64,000 bases of DNA, taken from positions 1-64,000 of the forward strand of contig RPFO01001168.1 in the NCBI GenBank assembly GCA_009746045.1, in the 5' to 3' direction. A program made the position numbers and the translations under genes. The notes under the pieces are model-generated. The model did not search any database, was not told the origin of the DNA, and saw only the letters and a program-made list of their open reading frames with translations. Source of the DNA: Mesostigma viride. Lineage: Eukaryota; Streptophyta; Mesostigmatophyceae; Mesostigmatales; Mesostigmataceae. Below, in pieces: positions 44,828-55,612 of the stretch. Positions within the stretch are counted from its first letter, which is position 1; every line of letters begins with the position of its first letter.

Positions 44828-47503
44828 ACTGTTGTTGTTGTTGTTGCTGGAGCTGCCCCCCTTGGAGGGAGACTGCCCCTTACCCTTGCCCTTGCCCCAG
44901 CCCCTGCCCTTGCCCTTGCCCTTGCCCTTGCCCTTGCCCTTGCCCTTAAACATTTGTCCCAGCAGGGACTTGACTTCTGCCATAGTGACAGGTCTCTTGC
45001 TCCTGTCTTCCCTCTCCCTATCCTCCTCCTCCCTCTCTTCCCCCCTGACCCTCTTTACAGAGGTGCCCATGGCCCCCTGGCTAAGGGGAGCCAAGGCCAG
45101 CTTGATATAATCCAATGCCTCCTTCATGTCCTCCCAGTACTTTGCCATCCCTGTGGCAAGCATAGCGTAGGTGTTTTTGTCAAGTTTGAGTTTCTCAAGG
45201 AAAGAACGCAGCAAGAACTTGTGATCTAGCTGCTGGACATCAGGACGTGCTTTGATGGCTAGCTCATATTTCTTTGTCCCAGCCACATAGTCCACTGATG
45301 TGACCCTGTATTCCTCTACCCACCTGAATGCCCCATATATGTCCACAGATGAGGGGGTGGAGAGGAGGTCAGTTAGCTCCTTCATGAAAGCCTCCCAAAC
45401 TGCCCTAGCCTGCGTGTCCTGCCACTTGGGATACCTACGCTGGAAGACAAGAATGAGATTCTGAATCTGAGAAGAGGACTGATGGTAGAAATCCCCCTGC
45501 ATGAGAGATCCAAACCAATTCTTGACATTCGGTTCCTCCCTAGCCAGCTGCAGAGAGAGAAGTGCATGATTCCCCTGCTCCCTAGTATACCCCTCAGGCA
45601 GCCCCCTGACATTAATCCTATCCACAGGACGGTTTTCATTGTAAGTGGGCAACCTAGAGGGGGATGCAGGGGGAGAGGGAGAAGATGGTGTTGCTGCTGC
45701 AGCATTCACAGGAGAGACCTGCTGAGAGGGAAGTGCTACTTGAGTGAGCTGAGCAGGATGGGCAAACATGGGCTGTGTAGGAGGGTTAGACAACATAGGG
45801 GTGGGCTGGTTGGGGGTGTGAGTGTGTGTCACTTCCCGCCTCCTGCTGCGGGCCTCCTCCCAATCATGGAAGGTGGGAGAGAGGGACACGTCATCGTCAG
45901 TAGGGTTAGTAAGATTGTGATGCAACCAGGTAGGCAGAGTTAGCCACCTACCCGCCCCTCTCAGGATGGCGTTGTGTAGGAGCTCCAGCAAACGCACCAG
46001 ACGCACCCTGCTGCCCTGCACCCTCCTCCCTGAGAGGAGAGCCTGCAGGGCAGGCAGCAGGTCGTCGCACACCCTGCGTGTGCCCTCTTGGAGGTTGGGT
46101 AGGCCCAGGATGTGCGTGATGATTGCACACACCAGGCTGCCCGCCTCCGCGACATGCATCTGCTGGCTCCTGTCGGCCAGCCCACGGAAGGAGGCTGTGG
46201 CTGTCTGTATGGCACGCCACACGGCCTCATCACCCAGGGTGATGAAGTCGCGACCTTGCAGGTCGCCCTCCAGCAGTGCTGGTTGCTGCCCAGCTGCGGT
46301 GGGACCCTGGGGCCCCTCCGGCCCTGCCAGGGACTTGTCCTTGGTGCGACTAGAGGGGGCCTGCCCCCCAGAGCCGCTGGAGGTGCCCGTGACACCCTCC
46401 ATGGGGGCTGCATCCCCCGCCAGCGCCGGAGGCGCCGGCGTCGCTGCCGGGGTCCCTGCGACCCCGGGCGCTTGTGTCGCCGCCGGGGTCCCTGCGACCC
46501 CGGTGGCCTCCTCAGCCACCTGGCCCCCCACGCGGGGCGGGGGAGCCTGCGGCTGAGGTTGGACCCTCTGACCTGCCAGAGGGTCCTGGGTGGCTTCACC
46601 ACCCATGGGCGTGTTGGGGGCGTCTGCCGCCCCGCGCCCCGTCGCAGGCGGCATCGCAGCCGCCTCACGCCTATCCGGGCCCCAGCCAACTGGCGTGACT
46701 TGGGGCCACGCTGGCAACGGAGTCAGCGCGATCTCTGGTCTGGAGACCACGCGCAGCGCCTCTCTCTGGCGCTGCCTGGACGCCCACTGATCAACAGTGC
46801 CGGGGTTGTGCCGCGGCCGATTGGCGAAACAGTACAGCCAAACCGCCACCTGAACCAGTGGGAGCTGCATCCTAAGACGCCCCTCGATCAGCGAGTGCAC
46901 CCGATGAACCTCTATCGCGTGTATCTCCTCATCTGGAAGCAACTGAAAACGTTGGAGCATGATCCGGCCGTTCACCGCAATGAACGCCGGGATGTCGTCC
47001 TCCCCAAGGGGGAGAAAATGGGGTGGGCGCCCGAACATGACCGGGGCGGAACATGTTCCCCATACCGGTCAATGTCCATGGTGGCCATCTGTCGGCCCAC
47101 GGAAAGGTTGCCCGACGTCGCAGGTGTCTGCGACGAAAGCTCAAGCGAAGGCCGAGGCCTCGCAGGCGGCACCTCGCCATCCTCCTCGGAGGAATCACTC
47201 CGCTCACGACCCCCGTCACCTGCGACGGGGGAACGTCGTGCCCGGGGACCTGCCCCCCAGGTGCCATGGCGGACGAACCGCCAGTGGCAAACGGCCGCCC
47301 GCTCGCCATCCCCGGGCGCCGGGCCCCACCTGCGGGCCCCGACGCCTGGGTTGGTCAGCGACCACCGTGCGGAAGGGGACGTTGGGCGTCACCCTCGCAT
47401 CGGTGGTGGAGGGCGTGCCCTCCGGCGAAAGGCGGGGTGAGGTGCGCCTGGCAGGCGCCTTCCCCTTGTTGTTGTTGCCGTTGTTGCCGTTGTTGGACGC
47501 CAT
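44235..47503 (-). pseudogene. CopA-2 gag and N-terminal integrase (5' part of the split ORF)
   Basis: Start ATG at 47501-47503 (MASNNGNNGN). After several frame changes in the first 460 bases it is open from 47038 onward: 'PDEEIHAIEVHRVHSLIEGR', Pro/Ala linker, capsid-like part, Gly-Lys and poly-Asn tracts, zinc-binding CX2CGMKYHLRPTC, and integrase HHCC (LHFLYGHE … HCQHC). There is no stop between gag and integrase, so this family makes one Gag-Pol frame. It ends at the transposon junction (NAPKPP). Confidence 0.85.
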
Positions 47504-47546
47504 ATCTTTTTTTTTGCTTAAAAAAAATATCGAACTTTTCAGTCCA

Positions 47547-48001
47547 AGTTGGATGGAGACTAGGGACGACGAACAACTGCGAAAGCTGAGAGCGAGTGAT
47601 GATTGTATTACAATAATACAATGAGAGAGAGATGAAAGCTGAGGGCTCAGAATGGAACTGGGCAGACTCGGGTGCTGTGGCACTCCCCAGTGCTACGCCT
47701 ATATGCCTATGGCGGTGCTACCTGCAGCACACGACCAGTGGACAAGTGTACACTGCAATGCCATGCGACCACGTCACTAGCATCCAGCTAAGACTCGGCC
47801 CGTCAGGCCCGGCTACACCGGACCTGGCGGGTCGAGCTAGCACCTAGGAACAGTCTGGCACTAACCGCACATCGGTCCACATGACACCTCAGTACCGTAC
47901 ACCCTGCCGTACTGTACTGAGGTGTCCCGCTCAGCCGCGGTAGGCAATACGCGGCGCGCAGGCCGGAAATCCGTGTGTCAGCCTAAGCATCTCATCTAAC
48001 T
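47547..48001 (-). repeat. CopA-2 5' LTR
   Basis: 455 bp. Differs from CopA-1 LTRs by a 2-bp CT/GC change near the 'ctctctctcattg' run and a few substitutions. Followed inward (minus) by the same tggactgaaaag primer site. Confidence 0.95.
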
Positions 48002-48006
48002 CACCT

Positions 48007-51000
48007 TAATTCACCCAAGGGGGAGGCCAGGTGCTCCAATGCAGATTTTATATCTGGGCAACAAGAGGGTGATCTCCAGGTTCAGTGTGGCCCCAGGTCA
48101 CCTGGAGAGGTACAGGTTCCTATGAAGACGTCCTTGACAGCTGATGCAGCTGTAAGTATGTCTGACCCTATGCATCCTCGTGCTGGGCACGAGGGTGGAC
48201 CTCTCATTTTGAGAGAAACCAATGTACAACCACAGAGGGGTGTGAAGGCCTCTGGTGGTATGCATGTGGTCCCTGCTGGCGGTCCAGGTGTTGGGCATGA
48301 GCAGGGTGACTCAGGCTCTGAGTCAGAACAGGATGGAAGTCAGCATGGTGATGCTGGACAACCTGACAGCACAGTCCTGACTGTGCCAGGGACTGCTTCC
48401 TCTGTGTACCAGGAGTTGGGTGCCCGAATCCACAACATGTTTGGGCATGCCACTTCTCTGTCAAACAACTTTGCCTTCCGTATGGGCAGGGCACCCCTTC
48501 TTAAGGCGTGTCAGCAAGCTGCCTCACGGTGTAAGTGCCAGTTGTCCTCCAACAAGCCCAGGAAATCACATGCCAAAGCTCTACCTCAGAGCATTGGTGA
48601 TCTGCAGTGTGATATCCAACACATCAGGGGCATGCAACTGTTGGTGTGCGTGGACAGGTACACGAAATACAAGGTGCTGGAGCATTTACCTTCTATGAAG
48701 AACAGGTACTTGCTGGCTGCCCTGCAGAATGTAAGAGCCAAGTTTCCTACCACAAGGATCCAGGTGGACATGCAGTTTCAGCATCTCAAGGGTGATCCTA
48801 CCCTTCCTGAGTTGCTGGTTACACCTAGGGAGGCTCATGGGCAGCAGGGTGCTATCGAGAGGGCAATCCAGGAGGTCAAGAAATTGATCATCTCTGAAGA
48901 CTGGGTACCCTTGTCTGCACCTGCACTTGTCAGGAGTGCATGGCTGAGGAACGTGGAGCAGCAGCTGAACAGCAGGGTTAACTTCTACTATGATGGAGTT
49001 GCTGTCAGCCCAATGGGTCTATATCATGGCCTGTGCCCACCACATGTGCTGGAGGGCTGGAAACATGCTGCACATGTCACCTTTGCCAAGCTGAGGGAGA
49101 AGGACCGGGGTTGGAAGATGCTGGAGCCACAAGTGGGTCAGAAGGTCCTAGCTTGGAAGGAACCTAGCCTTTATGGCAAACGTGGTAGCTGGAGTCCTGG
49201 GGTGGTTACCCAGGTTGATGAAGCTAGCCACGCATGCTTGGTCAGCATGGAGGACGAACCAAAGCATGTACACCGGCTGAGTTGGTCATATGTCAAGCCT
49301 AACCTGATGAATGAGGGCAGTCAGGCACAAGGCTCACAGGATCTGCAGGATTTTCAGGTCCCAGGTGACATCACTGACGCAACGACCACATCTGTTGCAG
49401 GGGAATCTGTCAGCCCTGGCCAGGTTGCAGAGGTACTTGTTGAACAGGCTGCAAGGTCAACAGCTGGGGAGTCAACTGTCAAGCCCAAGGCACTAACCAA
49501 GCCCAGGGGGACAAGTTTGGCTGGATTGATTGGGGCTCTACAAAGGGCCAAGAAGCAGCCCAAGGTAGCCAAGCTCAGGTGGCATGGCAATCTGGGGCTG
49601 GACACTGCCTTAGAGGTAGACACTAATTCTCAGGTCTCCATTATTGGGACCAGGGCTGCAGCAGGGTACAGCATGTCTGAACCCAGCTATCAGTTTGTGT
49701 CTGACTTCAGTGGCGGGGTACACGTGAAGGTACTGGGTGAGGTATTCATTCCTATCCTTGGACAGGACACTGCTTTTTGTGTCTTGGAGGGCTATCAAGG
49801 ACCTGCTCTTCTGGGGCAGAATTTCCTATGCCAGGATGGGGTAGTGATCACGTCCTCTCTCCTGACTAAGGAAGGGGCTGGTCAGGTCCCACTGATTAAT
49901 TTCAGGACCACTCACCTATCACGTGCAGTAACCAGGACGGTTAAGCGTGTGCAAGTGTGCCAGGGGCAGGAGCCCTTGGTTGATGACCTCATACTGCCAG
50001 CTGCTAGTCATCCAAGCAGTTTGGGCATTGGTCCTCACTCACTTGCTGGACACAGCCCTATCAACTACCAAGGCCTGGTGAAGCTCATGTCCTCTCCCAT
50101 TATGTGTCCCCAGGTAACACTGGGTCTGATTAAATCTGGGGAGGACTGGATCTCCAAGAAATGCGTGGAACCTGTCAATGACCTGCCTCCTGCACGACGT
50201 CTACTCAAGCTCAAGTTTGTCATCAAGATGAAGGAGGTGGACGGGGTCAAGGTACCACATGTCAGGCCAGTGCTGAATGAGTTCAAGGGTACTGGTGAGT
50301 GCACTGCTGAGGAGTTGTATACCCCTGGCATGCTGCATGATACTTGGAGGCTGCTGCTGTGTGTCTTTCTAGGCCTTCTCAACAAGGGCTTGGACTATGG
50401 CTCAGTGGTGATAGACTTCAAGAGGGCATTTCTGGAGGGTGATGCAGATGTGGCACAGGAAAAGTGGGAGGGCAAGACGCCTTTCTATGTTAGGGTGCCT
50501 GCTGTATGGAAAAGGGACATCCACACGGAGTTCCTTAAAATCCTCAAGGGCCTGGAGGGCCTGAGGTCAAGTCCAATAATCTGGAGGGAGACTCTCAACC
50601 GTTTCCTGAAGGAGCATTGCAACTTGAAGGTCTCTCCTGTAGACCCCTGTCTGTTTCTGGGGCAATGGGAAGGCCTGCCAGTGTATGCTTCGCTGCACGG
50701 GGATGACCTACATCTGATAGCTCCCACGTCGTGGCTTAAGGAGCTGATCACCATCATTAAGTCCAAGTTTCCTCTGGGTAGGGAGCAATGGCAGGTGGAG
50801 AATGAGCCTCTGCTGTTTGTGGGCATGGAGGCCACACTGGTGAAGAAGGGAGGGGAGTGGCGTATGCTGCTGGTGGGGGGCAATGACTATCAAGAGACCC
50901 TCATTAGCAAGCTTCCTCCAACCATCACACAGGCACTGTGTCCCATGGTGAGGGGCATGGTTGCTTGGGTGGCAGGCATTTCCAGGCCAGACCTTATGGT

Positions 51001-51607
51001 CATAGCCAGGTTGCCTGATGACATGCTGGTGGAGCTAGGGTCTGCCAAGGTGGCTGATCAGGTCAGGGCTTCATCTGGCATTCTGTTGTCTGCAGTGGAT
51101 TTATCACAACCCATTTGCATGGAGCTGTATGTGGATAGCTCAATGGACAGCAGGCAGGTCTCCAAGGTCAGGGGCAGGGCTGCAGGGCTCTTTGTGCTCA
51201 GACAGGAAGGCCTGGGGAGTTTGGTGAGCTGGTTTAGTCGCCTGCACAAACGGGTGGCTGTCAGCAGTGATGTGGCAGAATGCAGGGCTATTTGTGAAGG
51301 CATTCACACAAGCCTTTATCTGAAGGAGTTGCTTCATCAGATGACTTCTAACACTCCTTGGCCACTTCAGGTTACCACTCTTCTAAAAACAGACTCCATG
51401 GGGATGGTGCAGTTTGTGCACAGGCAGATGGCCAGAAGTAGGGACTTGGATTATCTCCTTCTTAAGGAGTTGTCCTCCTTGGCCAATATTGAGCATATCC
51501 CTGGGGTTGACAATCCTGCTGATGCTTTGACCAAGCTAGTGCAGAAGGCAGCAGTGCAATACAAGGTTCTTCAGTCTCTGATGGACCCATCTCAGCAAGC
51601 TGTCTAA
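48007..51607 (+). CDS. CopB Pol: integrase, protease, RT, RNase H (about 1,200 aa)
   Basis: The frame is open from the gag UGA (34181-34183) through the CopA-2 site to a stop at 51607; the first ATG is at 48122. Order: integrase HHCC (RIHNMFGHA … KACQQAASRCKC), core D (GDLQCDIQHI), D (RIQVDMQFQ), E (GQQGAIERA), C-terminal part (GSWSPGVVTQV); retropepsin-like domain 'LEVDTNSQVSII' … 'GPALLGQNFL'; RT 'VIDFKRAFLEG' and 'YASLHGDDLHLIAP'; RNase H 'YVDSSMDSRQ', 'AVSSDVAECRAI', 'LLKTDSMGMV' and 'DNPADALTK'. DTG reads DTN and YxDD reads HGDD. No frameshift. This is the best reference protein of the lineage in the window. Confidence 0.92.
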
Positions 51608-52556
51608 GCTGGTGCATGGTTATAGGGCATTGGAGAGCAGATTGTGTGGTAGTGTCAGCATTGTGACTGGCATAATACCTGTATTTTAGTCTGTACTAAG
51701 GCTCATGGACCATGGTACACTCACTCTGATTTTAATCAGGATACAGCCAGGTTTTGGCTGGGGTTCATGCTGTTGACTACACAAGGTTGACAGGTCCATT
51801 ACAGACCATGTATTCTATTTTAAAAGAAATGTATATTTGTACATACCTCTCACAATGGTCTGGGAACCTTTATTCTGGGGTTTATAGGGCGGGGTTCGAT
51901 TCCCTGGTATTATGTTTCTACAAGCTGGCCTGTTCAGGTGTTTGCCTGTTCAGACTTCCCTAGTTCCCCAGGGCAGGATTTAATTGTTGCCTATGTGTTT
52001 CATTTTGTCATTTGTTTGCTGTGGCAGTTTACCATCTGGCAAGTAGACGGGCGCCGTAAGACGGGCGCCAATAGACCCCTGTTGAGAGAATGACAGGCAA
52101 ACTATTGTAATACGCCTTACTTTGTCAAGTGGTATTTTAATTGTCATGGATTTATTGTACTTATATTGAATATGTACTGGGTTTTATGGGATTAGTATCT
52201 GGGATTAATGTAACTCACCGCCAGAAGGTCATTGTACTGGAGGCTCTACCGAGGTGATGGGATTAATTCCTGGAGAAGACCTCATAGAATTAACCTGTAT
52301 GTATTTAATTTTGTGTGCTTCTAATATCTGGTGGTACTCTGTAATGCCACTTCCATAGGTTTTCTCCATTTCTCATGAAATGGTTTTCCCTGTGGCAGAT
52401 CTGTTTCTTTTCCAGTTCCTTAAAAGAAAGGGCTGGGGGAATGGCATTGGCCATTAAAGACATCTGTTCAAGCTTCAAGCTGGAGTGAAGGACATTTCAA
52501 GCTACTTCAAGGGTCCCTGGCAGGGGATGTGACCCCTAAAGAAAAGAAGGGATTGG
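51608..52556 (+). other. CopB 3' untranslated region with a doubled GGGCGCC motif and polypurine tract
   Basis: Non-coding, 949 bp. 'gacgggcgccgtaagacggg' and a second gcgcc (52046-52070) recur in the CopC 3' region. 'aaagaaaagaagggattgg' (52538-52556) directly precedes the LTR and is the plus-strand primer. CopC has 'aagaaagggttgg' at the same place. Confidence 0.7.
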
Positions 52557-53173
52557 AGTTAACGTAAAGGATTTACGTTAGATGGATAGAGATTGTTACG
52601 CTCTTTCCAACGGCACCTTGAACGCCTCATTTGGTTAAGGAACGTAAAAGTTATGACGTTTCCTAGGCTGTGCCGACAGTACCCGGCGCGCCACTGTGGG
52701 CGCGTACGGACACAGGATGTACAAGTGTCACTTTGATAGTCCGCAGGACGTTGACAGGACTTGTACAGGACTTGATGGTCAATTGATAGGTAGGCGCACT
52801 GTAGCGCGCCAGGACCTATGAGACAATTGATGCTGACTAGTGTACGGATAGGTCCACAGGACTAGCCGTATGGACAATTGATAGATCTGCGCGCCAAAGG
52901 CGTGCCAGAGTCTGTGTAATCAATTGATTGACAGTTCAGCTGTGACAGTGCAGCTGAATACTTGGACGCGTCCCTAGTAAGCTATATGAGTGACTTGGTC
53001 ACACCGGGACGCTAGTTCTTGCGTGCACGTTCTCTTGGCACTGCGACCCTGTCGTCTGTGCTGCGTGCAGTCTTGGAAGTGACGTGACTTACGTCTGTGT
53101 TTCCTGATTATTAATAAAGGCAACTTCCTGCAAGAACCATGGCGGAATTCGTGGCATTCTTACCCTCACAACT
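52557..53173 (+). repeat. CopB 3' LTR
   Basis: 617 bp, no difference from the 5' LTR seen by eye. Followed by TSD aattc. Confidence 0.95.
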
Positions 53174-53766
53174 AATTCGCCGACCGCAAAAGTAAGCCTT
53201 GCGAGGTGCGGGACCCACCAATCACCTTCCAAAAATCCGCAACCCCATCCAATCATGAAATACAACAACAGGTCTGCGCCCATGGCGCCTGCGATATCCA
53301 AGTCGTCATGCGAAACAATCGCATGCACGTCATCCTCCGAGCACAGCATCCATGTAAAAACGGCGTCCCCGAAACCTTGGCAGTAGGCATACGAGTCAAA
53401 GTCAGGGTGATTCAACATCCATTCCCGCGACCTGACCGCCATTCTTTCCAGACTTCCAGCACTGTCCACCTCAAAACTCAGGACAAGAGGTCCTTCACCA
53501 GCACTGGACTCGCCATGCACAAACAACAAGCCTCCTTTGATCACCTCTTGCATCTCCCCTGACAACTTGGCGTGTCCATCACAAAAAGGCATGCAATCCG
53601 TCCCGAATGGAAGCTGGCAATCCCGGGCGATACACCCCCCCTTTTTTGCAAACAAATCCTTCACCCTCCCTGCCATTCCCGTTCGCACGCTGACATGACG
53701 CACGCACAAGTCATCCCCTCCTGCTCTCGCTTCCTGGCACCACGCAACCGTGCATTTGACCGCCAT
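53174..53766 (-). pseudogene. 5' part of a zinc-finger host gene interrupted by CopB
   Basis: Begins at the ATG at 53764-53766 right after an acceptor-like GTCGCAG. Fingers: CTVAWCQEARAGGDDLCVRH (CX4CX10CX2H) and CIARDCQLPFGTDCMPFCDGH (CX4CX11CX2H), as in the gene at 29159-29941. A middle part follows with 'DFDSYAYCQGFGDAVFTWML' and 'AMGADLLLYFMIGWGCGFLE'. With the 3' half at 31350-31539 the gene would be 783 nt (260 aa), exactly the length of that paralogue. As it stands the frame runs 28 codons into the CopB LTR and stops, so the product would be truncated. Confidence 0.8.
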
Positions 53767-53804
53767 CTGCGACCACCAACACCGTTTGATACACATTTCT
53801 CACC

Positions 53805-54945
53805 GTCAACGGCCGTTGGCTTGAAACAACAAGAATGATTTATTACTCGCACGAAAATCACACCATTTTCCAGCCTCCAACGGCCGTTGGCGCACGAAAA
53901 ATGCACGAAAAAAATTTTTATTATGCATTTATTGATTACATCCATAGTGCCACGTGGCGAATCACACCCAACTTTCCAGCTGCCAACGGCCGTTGGCGCA
54001 AAGAAAATCAAACCCTAATTTGCAGGTTCCAACGGCCGTTGGCGCAAAGAAAATCACACCCAACACTTCAGTCGCATAATCGATTCGCGTCAGTCACGCA
54101 CTCGAACTTGTACTCCTGCCCCAGCGCGGACATCACCTCACGAACCGCTTTCTCAAACTCGTCAACACCGTCGGGTCCCCACTCATGCACGTATTCCCTC
54201 AACCAGAACATGCAATCTCCAGCAGACACGAACAGCCGGTCGATGATCAGGTCAGTGTGATGCTTGAAGTACTTGCCGTCCTTCAAGATGACCCATTCGA
54301 ACCGTCCCACCTCCCCTAAACCCTTAAACCCTTCTCCCCTATCATATGGCCGCGTCATCTGTATCCAACTTTCATTACCATCAGCATCGATCGACTGAAA
54401 ACAAATTGGGCTGGGTATTGATGGATCATAGGGCCTTATAGCACCACACCTCACAAGCACCTCCTCAAATGGCTCTACGGTCGGGTTTGGAAGTCCCCGA
54501 CCCTCGATATTGAAAACAAGAGCCGCGGCCTTCGCGACATCCGGTCTCAAAAGAGACCTTTCACCCTCCTTGGGCTTAAAATCCAGCTTAATGTCCGGCA
54601 GAAGCCTGAGCGCGCTCTTAACCACTCCCAGAAGCCTGTCTTCCAAGTCGATCCACTCGCCCCCCTCCGTCCTGTAGAACGTCATCTGCAACCCACCGAC
54701 ACCGTTTGATATACATTTCTCACCGTCAACGGCCGTTGGCTTGAAAAAACAACAAGAATTTTAAGATTTATTACGCGCACAAAGCACACACTAGTTTTCA
54801 GTCTCCAACGGCCGTTGGCGCACGAAAAATGTTTTATTATGCATTTATTAATTACATCCATGGTGCCACGTGGCAAACCACACCCTACTTCCGGGTGCAA
54901 AGAAAATCAAACGCTAATTTGCAAGTTCCAACGGCCGTTGGCGCA
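53805..54945. repeat. Dispersed CCAACGGCCGTTGG palindrome units between the small host genes
   Basis: Full or nearly full palindromes at about 53810, 53878, 53984, 54027, 54728, 54808 and 54928, several followed by 'cgcaagaaaatcacaccc' as in the tandem arrays at 5216 and 6915. Two of the gaps also share the phrase 'gagaaatgt.tatcaaacgg' before the next gene, so the spacers themselves are duplicated. Confidence 0.8.
54068..54685 (-). CDS. Host protein of 205 aa, unknown
   Basis: ATG at 54683-54685 directly after GGGTTGCAG, stop at 54068. No cysteine finger. Peptide has 'EGGEWIDLEDRLLGVVKSAL', 'ICFQSIDADGNESWIQMTRP' and 'GDCMFWLREYVHEWGPDGVD'. The preceding MYND ORF ends at AAG|gttttt in phase 0, so this could be the second exon of a MYND-containing gene. 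It could also be an independent gene. No family recognised. Confidence 0.55.
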   Translation of the reverse strand: MTFYRTEGGEWIDLEDRLLGVVKSALRLLPDIKLDFKPKEGERSLLRPDVAKAAALVFNIEGRGLPNPTVEPFEEVLVRCGAIRPYDPSIPSPICFQSIDADGNESWIQMTRPYDRGEGFKGLGEVGRFEWVILKDGKYFKHHTDLIIDRLFVSAGDCMFWLREYVHEWGPDGVDEFEKAVREVMSALGQEYKFECVTDANRLCD

Positions 54946-55069
54946 AGAAAATCACACCCAAAATTTCTTCAGTCGCAGAATCCATTCCCCTCACGCAGTC
55001 GAACAGGGGTACTGTTCCCCCAGCGCGGACCTCGCCTCACAAATCGCCCTTGGGTACGATTTAGTCCCC

Positions 55070-55612
55070 TCAAAAAACCTTGAACATTTCACCTTTGAAC
55101 TTGAAATGCACTTCACCCCCCATCCGAATTAGAAGTCCGGCCAAATTGACACCAGACCAGCTGTCTGTAACGTCGCCGTGCATAGTGCTGAGAGACTTTC
55201 TCGCCTCACGATACTTGTTACACCACTTCTTGTGTTCCTCCCAGTCCGCACGCTGGCATTCGGCAGCACAATACCGGACGTCTCGACAACCCCCGCACTT
55301 GCGGTGGACACCCTCCATCACAGAGCACGCCTTATTCGAGCAACACTTTGGAAGCGAGCCGAGCATCGGCCCTCCCACCCCCGGGAGAACGATCATCCGT
55401 GAAAACGTCAATTTCACGGACTCGGAATTCCCGAATGTAAAATGGAAACCTTCAAACCCCCCCCCTCTACTCTCGCCGATACGGTCAATCTCGGCTGCGC
55501 CTCACTCGCGTCTGGAAATTTCCCCCACTGGTCTTTCTCCCACTGGTCCCACCCAACCTTTCCGACATACGACACCAAAAGTCGAAACTCGACGTCTCGA
55601 TTGAGTGGAACC
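55070..55612 (-). pseudogene. MYND zinc-finger host gene, 5' end separated by CopC
   Basis: The C-terminal part (from about 55447) is in one frame: 'SVKLTFSRMIVLPGVGGPML' then a MYND finger, C-X4-C-X9-C-X2-C-X5-C-X3-C-X7-H-X3-C (CSNKAC … CRDVRYCAAECQ … HKKWC), a protein-interaction zinc module found in SMYD and other regulators. The N-terminal part ('EFRLLVSYVGKVGWDQWEKD') is in the neighbouring frame; the two meet at a G9 run (minus) and one extra G restores continuity. CopC's TSD lies at its left edge. An ATG exists at 55417 in the MYND frame if the gene is shorter. Confidence 0.6.

Larger units (their letters stand above)
34210..48001 (-). mobile_element. CopA-2, Copia-like element nested in CopB and itself interrupted
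   Basis: LTRs of 455 bp: 3' LTR 34210-34664, 5' LTR 47547-48001, no differences seen between them. TSD 'cacct' (plus strand) at 34205-34209 and 48002-48006. Same family as CopA-1 (nearly identical LTRs and protein). Without the DNA transposon it is about 8.5 kb. Coding runs minus from 47503 to 35732. The frame is broken in gag (several shifts near 47230, 47180 and 47040), in integrase (transposon at 38942-44232), and by a single-base loss at about 37606. RT-RNase H is fully open. Confidence 0.95.
31545..53173 (+). mobile_element. CopB, Copia-like LTR retrotransposon carrying a nested CopA-2
   Basis: LTRs of 617 bp at 31545-32161 and 52557-53173 in which I see no difference; TSD 'aattc' at 31540-31544 and 53174-53178. 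Termini AGTTAACG…CACAACT. Without the nested DNA (34210-48006) the element is 7,832 bp. Layout: LTR, ORF0 (32186-32896), gag (33068-34183), in-frame UGA, pol with integrase, protease, RT and RNase H (to 51607), polypurine tract, LTR. All ORFs are open, so it was probably competent before CopA-2 landed between gag and pol. It sits inside the coding sequence of a host zinc-finger gene. Confidence 0.95.

Noticed and set aside
44527-45229. Plus-strand Cys-rich, Val-rich and Leu-rich ORFs
   Set aside because: They are antisense readings of the poly-Asn and Gly-Lys tracts of CopA-2 Gag.
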